DNA from: Nocardiopsis sp. JB363
GTDB taxonomy: Bacteria > Actinomycetota > Actinomycetes > Streptosporangiales > Streptosporangiaceae
Length of the DNA: 64,000 nt
Assembly (NCBI RefSeq): GCF_900143625.1
Contig: NZ_FRFF01000049.1
Location: forward strand, 38,095-102,094
Direction: 5' to 3'
Shown: positions 61,424 to 64,000 of the stretch, piece by piece
Layout: each line of letters starts with the position of its first letter
Numbering within the stretch: the first letter of the stretch is position 1
Notes under the pieces: generated by a model
What the model was told of the DNA's origin: nothing
Database searches by the model: none
The model's input: the letters and a program-made list of their open reading frames with translations, nothing else
Made by a program: the position numbers and the translations under genes

Positions 61424-61611
61424 AGGATCGTGCTGCCGCCCCGCGGCGCGCTGCACCCGCTGGGCGGGCAGCGAGACCTCCGGTCCCATCGACCAAGAAA
61501 AGTCTCCGTACTCACGTCATGATCCGCGGACAGCCGCGTTGGAGCGAGTGAGACGGCAACCGGCCGGCGCCCCAGGAACGCCTGGGCCGGACGAGAAAAG
61601 GTTTGGCGAAC

Positions 61612-62034
61612 ATGAACAGTAGCGACACCACTGCCACCGCCGAGCTGGGCCTGCGACTCGTGGTCCCGGAGCGCACCGCGGTTCCCTTGGTCGCGCGACT
61701 CGACTACAGGGCAGACGATCCCTATGCGATTCGCGTGGCCTTCCACACCGGCGAGGACACCCCCGTCGAGTGGATCTTCGCGCGTGAACTCCTCACCGTG
61801 GGCATCGTGCGCCCCGTCGGTGAGGGCGACGTGCGCGTCTGGCCCTCCAAGGACGAGGAAGGCGAGCGATCGGTGAGCATCGCGCTCTCCTCTCCCTTCG
61901 GCCAGGCCGAGTTCGACACCAAAGTCTCGCCACTCGCAGAATTCCTGCACCGCACCTACGAGATCGTCCCCGCCGGGCAGGAGGGCACCTTCGTCGACCT
62001 CGACGAAGAGATCCAACAGCACCTCCACTCCTGA
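61612..62034 (+). CDS. ssgB: SsgB-like sporulation/cell-division activator (SALP family)
   Basis: The 140-residue protein has SsgA-like family features: LRLVVPERTAVPLVARLDYRADDPYAIRVAFHTGEDTPVEWIFARELLTVGI, DVRVWPSKDEEGERSVSIALSSPFG and PLAEFLHRTYEIVPAGQE. SsgB positions FtsZ at sporulation septa in streptomycetes. It starts at ATG 61612; an in-frame TTG three codons earlier lacks a usable ribosome site. Close thrS and tRNA genes match its usual actinomycete surroundings as I recall them. Confidence 0.92.
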   Translation: MNSSDTTATAELGLRLVVPERTAVPLVARLDYRADDPYAIRVAFHTGEDTPVEWIFARELLTVGIVRPVGEGDVRVWPSKDEEGERSVSIALSSPFGQAEFDTKVSPLAEFLHRTYEIVPAGQEGTFVDLDEEIQQHLHS

Positions 62035-62104
62035 GCGACCGGTCGGCGTACCGCAGCTTCCGCGGGGCGGCACGGAGGCCGGACACCACCGAAGCGAAGA
62101 GAGA

Positions 62105-62130
62105 AGGGGACGGCGCCTGGACGCCGTCCC
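62105..62130. terminator. Intrinsic terminator after ssgB
   Basis: GGGGACGGCG (62105-62114) pairs with CGCCGTCCCC (62121-62130), followed by TCTTCTCGTT. It separates the convergent ssgB and aminotransferase genes. Confidence 0.8.
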
Positions 62131-62161
62131 CTCTTCTCGTTCCCTCACCCGGGCATGGGGA

Positions 62162-63004
62162 TCACGGGTCGAGGTCCGCGGCCGAGCGTTCGGCGAACAC
62201 CGCCATCGCCTTGACGGTGATCGGCCCGGGCTCGGCCGACACCCTCTGGTCGTCGATGTGGAGCACCGGCTGCACGTCACGCCCGGTCGAGGTCAAGAAC
62301 GCCTCGGTGATCTCGGGCAGACGCTCCATCGACACGTCCTCCTCGGCAGCGCCGTACCACTCCAGGACGAGCTCCCGGGTGATCCCGGCCAGCGGGCCGG
62401 CCGACAGCGGCGGCGTGACGAGTCGCCCGTCGAGCACCACGAAGATGTTGCTTCCGGTGCCCTCGCACAGGTTCCCCGAGACATTGCGGAAGATCGCCTC
62501 GGTGGCGCCGCGCTCCCGGGCGTAGGCCAGGGCGCGCACGTTGTCGGCGTAGGAGGTGGTCTTCAACCCGGCCAAGGCGCCGAACTCGTTGCGCGGCCAC
62601 GGGGCCAGCGCGACGTTCGTGTGCGGAGGGATCCCGGGGAACGGGCCCATGGCCACGATGACGGTCTGTTCGCCCTTGCCCCGGTCCGAGCCCAACGGCC
62701 CGACACCATCGGTGACGGTGACGCGCACCCGCGCGTCGGTCATCTCCGGGTTGGCGGCCACCGCCTGGGCGACACCGTCCGCGACCAGTTCCAGGTCGGG
62801 TTCGTCCATACCCAGGCCCGCGGCGGAACGGGCCAAGCGCTTCAGGTGCCGGGTGAGCGCGAACGGCCGGCCGTTCTGGGCCCGCACGGTCTCGAACACC
62901 CCATCGCCAACGGTGATGCCGTGGTCTACCACGGGGATCCGGGCGTCCTTCTCCTCCAGCACGGCGCCGCGGCCGTAGCCGGCTCCGGCGATCCACACCC
63001 TCAT
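62162..63004 (-). CDS. pabC: Class IV aminotransferase / aminodeoxychorismate lyase-like
   Basis: The 280-residue PLP fold-type IV protein starts at ATG 63004 behind GGGGG. Blocks are VVDHGITVGDGVFETVRAQNG (N-terminal), KTTSYADNVRALAYARERGATEAIF (PLP Lys and the conserved Y/N positions) and NVSGNLCEGTGSNIFVV (PLP-phosphate loop). It could make p-aminobenzoate from aminodeoxychorismate or transaminate branched-chain/D-amino acids. The length and FET pattern favour PabC. No pabA/B nearby. Confidence 0.85.
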   Translation of the reverse strand: MRVWIAGAGYGRGAVLEEKDARIPVVDHGITVGDGVFETVRAQNGRPFALTRHLKRLARSAAGLGMDEPDLELVADGVAQAVAANPEMTDARVRVTVTDGVGPLGSDRGKGEQTVIVAMGPFPGIPPHTNVALAPWPRNEFGALAGLKTTSYADNVRALAYARERGATEAIFRNVSGNLCEGTGSNIFVVLDGRLVTPPLSAGPLAGITRELVLEWYGAAEEDVSMERLPEITEAFLTSTGRDVQPVLHIDDQRVSAEPGPITVKAMAVFAERSAADLDP

Positions 63005-63367
63005 CTCAACCCCCAACTCTCCATGACCCTGGTCGGGCCGGTGTTCCCCTCGAATCCTCCCACCTTCGCGCCTCGCAGTACCTTCCGGCGGCGCACCTTG
63101 GCAAGTACATTGACCGGCACCGGCCGCAGGTCCGCGCTTCTGGGACTTTTTCCACACCGTCCGCACTGGTCAGGACGGCATCGGAGGTAGGCGGACCGCG
63201 CTGGGTCTGGGACAGTGGCCGGACAGATAAGTTACGAATGACTATCATCTGGGCAACGCTTATGCGGGACCGGAGGACAGCGCCCCCGACACCCTTCCGC
63301 CTCGCACCGCGCCCCCGCAGAGCGCGTGCTCCACGCACGACCCACGACTGACACAGCGAAGAGAGAC
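63005..63367. other. 363-bp divergent intergenic region pabC / roadblock gene
   Basis: No gene is seen. A CGGACA (63220-63225), N17, TATCAT (63243-63248) promoter reads rightward, giving a leader of about 110 nt before the roadblock gene. Confidence 0.5.
63220..63248 (+). promoter_or_regulatory. Promoter of roadblock/LC7 gene
   Basis: CGGACA at -35 and TATCAT at -10 with 17-nt spacing, in a locally AT-richer stretch. Confidence 0.5.
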
Positions 63368-63799
63368 ATGACTCCACCGAGCACCGCCCGCGGCGAACTC
63401 AGCTGGCTGCTGGACGACCTCCTGACTCGCGCCTCGGGCACACAACACGCCATCGTCCTGTCCACCGACGGGCTCCTCATGGCCACCTCCAGCGACCTCG
63501 ACCGCCCCGCCGCCGAACACCTCTCGGCCATCGCCTCCGGCCTGCACAGTCTCGCGGGAGGGGCCAGTAAGCAGTTCTCCGCCGGCAACATCCGGCAGAG
63601 CATCATCGAGATGGACCGGGCCTTCCTCTTCGTCGCCGCGGCCGGCGACGGCGCCTGCATGGCGCTGATGGCGGACGCCGACAGCGACGTGGGCCTGATC
63701 GCCTACGAGATGAACAAGGTGATCGAACGGGTCGGCCAGTACCTGTCCGCACCTCCCCGCCCGGACATGCCTTCCACCCCCGCGCATGTGGAGAAGTAG
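63368..63799 (+). CDS. Roadblock/LC7-domain protein
   Basis: The protein has 143 residues from ATG 63368, behind GAAGAGAG. A single roadblock fold is visible: ELSWLLDDLLTRASGTQHAIVLSTDGLLMATSSDLDRPAAEHLSAIASGLHSLA. In actinomycetes such proteins are GTPase-activating or regulatory partners in conservon (Cvn) clusters with a histidine kinase, DUF742 protein and small GTPase. None of those is visible here, so this is an orphan copy. Its C-terminal tail is Pro-rich. Confidence 0.85.
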   Translation: MTPPSTARGELSWLLDDLLTRASGTQHAIVLSTDGLLMATSSDLDRPAAEHLSAIASGLHSLAGGASKQFSAGNIRQSIIEMDRAFLFVAAAGDGACMALMADADSDVGLIAYEMNKVIERVGQYLSAPPRPDMPSTPAHVEK

Positions 63800-63946
63800 T
63801 TCCTGCCGCCGCGGCGGGCCACGACGGCCTGCCTCGGCAGGGCGCACGATCCCCTCTCCGAAGTCGATTTCGCACTTGCCCGAACATCCGCTAGAGTTCT
63901 TAACGCAGCGAGGGACACGGTGAAGACCGTGAGATGAACTCGCCGC

Positions 63947-64000
63947 GCGGACGTGGCTCAGCTGGTAGAGCATCACCTTGCCAAGGTGAGGGTCGCGGGT
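63947..64000 (+). tRNA. tRNA-Gly (GCC), cut by window edge
   Basis: The 5' part of a tRNA is present: acceptor GCGGACG, D arm GCTC...GAGC, anticodon stem CACCT/AGGTG with loop TTGCCAA (anticodon GCC) and the start of the T arm. A -10-like TAGAGT lies at 63892-63897. The 3' end is outside the window. Confidence 0.93.

Larger units (their letters stand above)
61128..61611. other. 484-bp intergenic region between tRNA-Val and ssgB
   Basis: No gene is seen. It contains a perfect Crp-type site (61236-61251) and two adjacent palindromes (61385-61423), plus the leftward tRNA promoter near its start. It is an unusually long regulatory region for ssgB. Confidence 0.6.

Overview
The window is high-GC DNA with strong G/C preference at third codon positions. 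Frequent GTG/TTG starts, an SsgB-type sporulation protein, SsgB/ThrRS/tRNA synteny, a BkdR/branched-chain dehydrogenase locus and several TetR-controlled acyl-CoA carboxylase clusters point to a sporulating filamentous actinomycete. A member of the Nocardiopsaceae or Streptosporangiales is my best guess; this is inference, not a database match. I see no insertion sequence, prophage, CRISPR array or rRNA. Both window edges cut a gene: a VapC toxin on the left and a tRNA-Gly on the right.

Layout. 1-8 kb: a VapBC toxin-antitoxin pair, a GH13 alpha-glucosidase, methionine aminopeptidase divergent from a small XRE regulator, a polysaccharide pyruvyl-transferase-like enzyme, a long acyl-CoA oxidase/dehydrogenase and an MFS transporter with a palindromic operator. 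8-16.3 kb: two small hypothetical genes, then a leftward cluster of AtuA-like protein, carboxyltransferase, biotin carboxylase/BCCP, acyl-CoA dehydrogenase and TetR. 16.5-18.9 kb: two tandem acidic three-helix membrane paralogues, a 17-codon ORF with a perfect Shine-Dalgarno, and a GNAT protein. 18.9-26.4 kb: a nucleoside uptake and pyrimidine salvage operon (BMP lipoprotein, ABC ATPase, two permeases, cytidine deaminase, thymidine phosphorylase). 26.7-31.3 kb: a branched-chain 2-oxoacid dehydrogenase locus (E1 alpha, E1 beta, a lipoyl-domain-only 'E2', an alpha/beta hydrolase) divergent from a BkdR-like Lrp regulator. 31.3-38.4 kb: a second nucleoside/deoxyribose operon (deoC, two aldehyde dehydrogenases, two GNATs, punA, phosphopentomutase-like mutase).

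38.7-48.4 kb: mostly single genes. These are a hypothetical protein, a DUF418/DUF1624-like membrane acyltransferase with a 34-bp perfect palindrome inside its coding sequence, acetoacetyl-CoA synthetase, a HAD hydrolase, DUF4126 and DUF2630 proteins, a CsoR-type metal regulator, a voltage-sensor-like membrane protein, a type II NADH dehydrogenase and a secreted Glu/Pro-rich protein. 48.4-54 kb: TetR divergent from a methylcrotonyl-CoA-carboxylase-type pair plus acyl-CoA dehydrogenase. 54-58 kb: a reductase/TetR divergent pair, a soluble Ser/Thr kinase, a membrane-anchored hypothetical and a 53-residue protein built from two copies of one motif. 58-64 kb: thrS, a PGPGW-family membrane protein, tRNA-Val(CAC), ssgB, an aminodeoxychorismate-lyase-like aminotransferase, a roadblock/LC7 protein and tRNA-Gly(GCC).

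Functional themes. (i) Nucleoside scavenging: two operons together cover uptake, deamination, phosphorolysis, pentose-phosphate isomerisation, deoxyribose-phosphate cleavage and acetaldehyde oxidation. Both carry a CGGTCTAGACCG palindrome about 300 bp upstream of the first gene. (ii) Branched-chain/leucine catabolism: the Bkd complex, the methylcrotonyl-CoA-carboxylase-type cluster and acetoacetyl-CoA synthetase could feed one another. (iii) Many genes look leaderless, with a TANNNT -10 box 6-7 nt before the start codon, and many operon junctions overlap by exactly 4 nt (NTGA), suggesting translational coupling.
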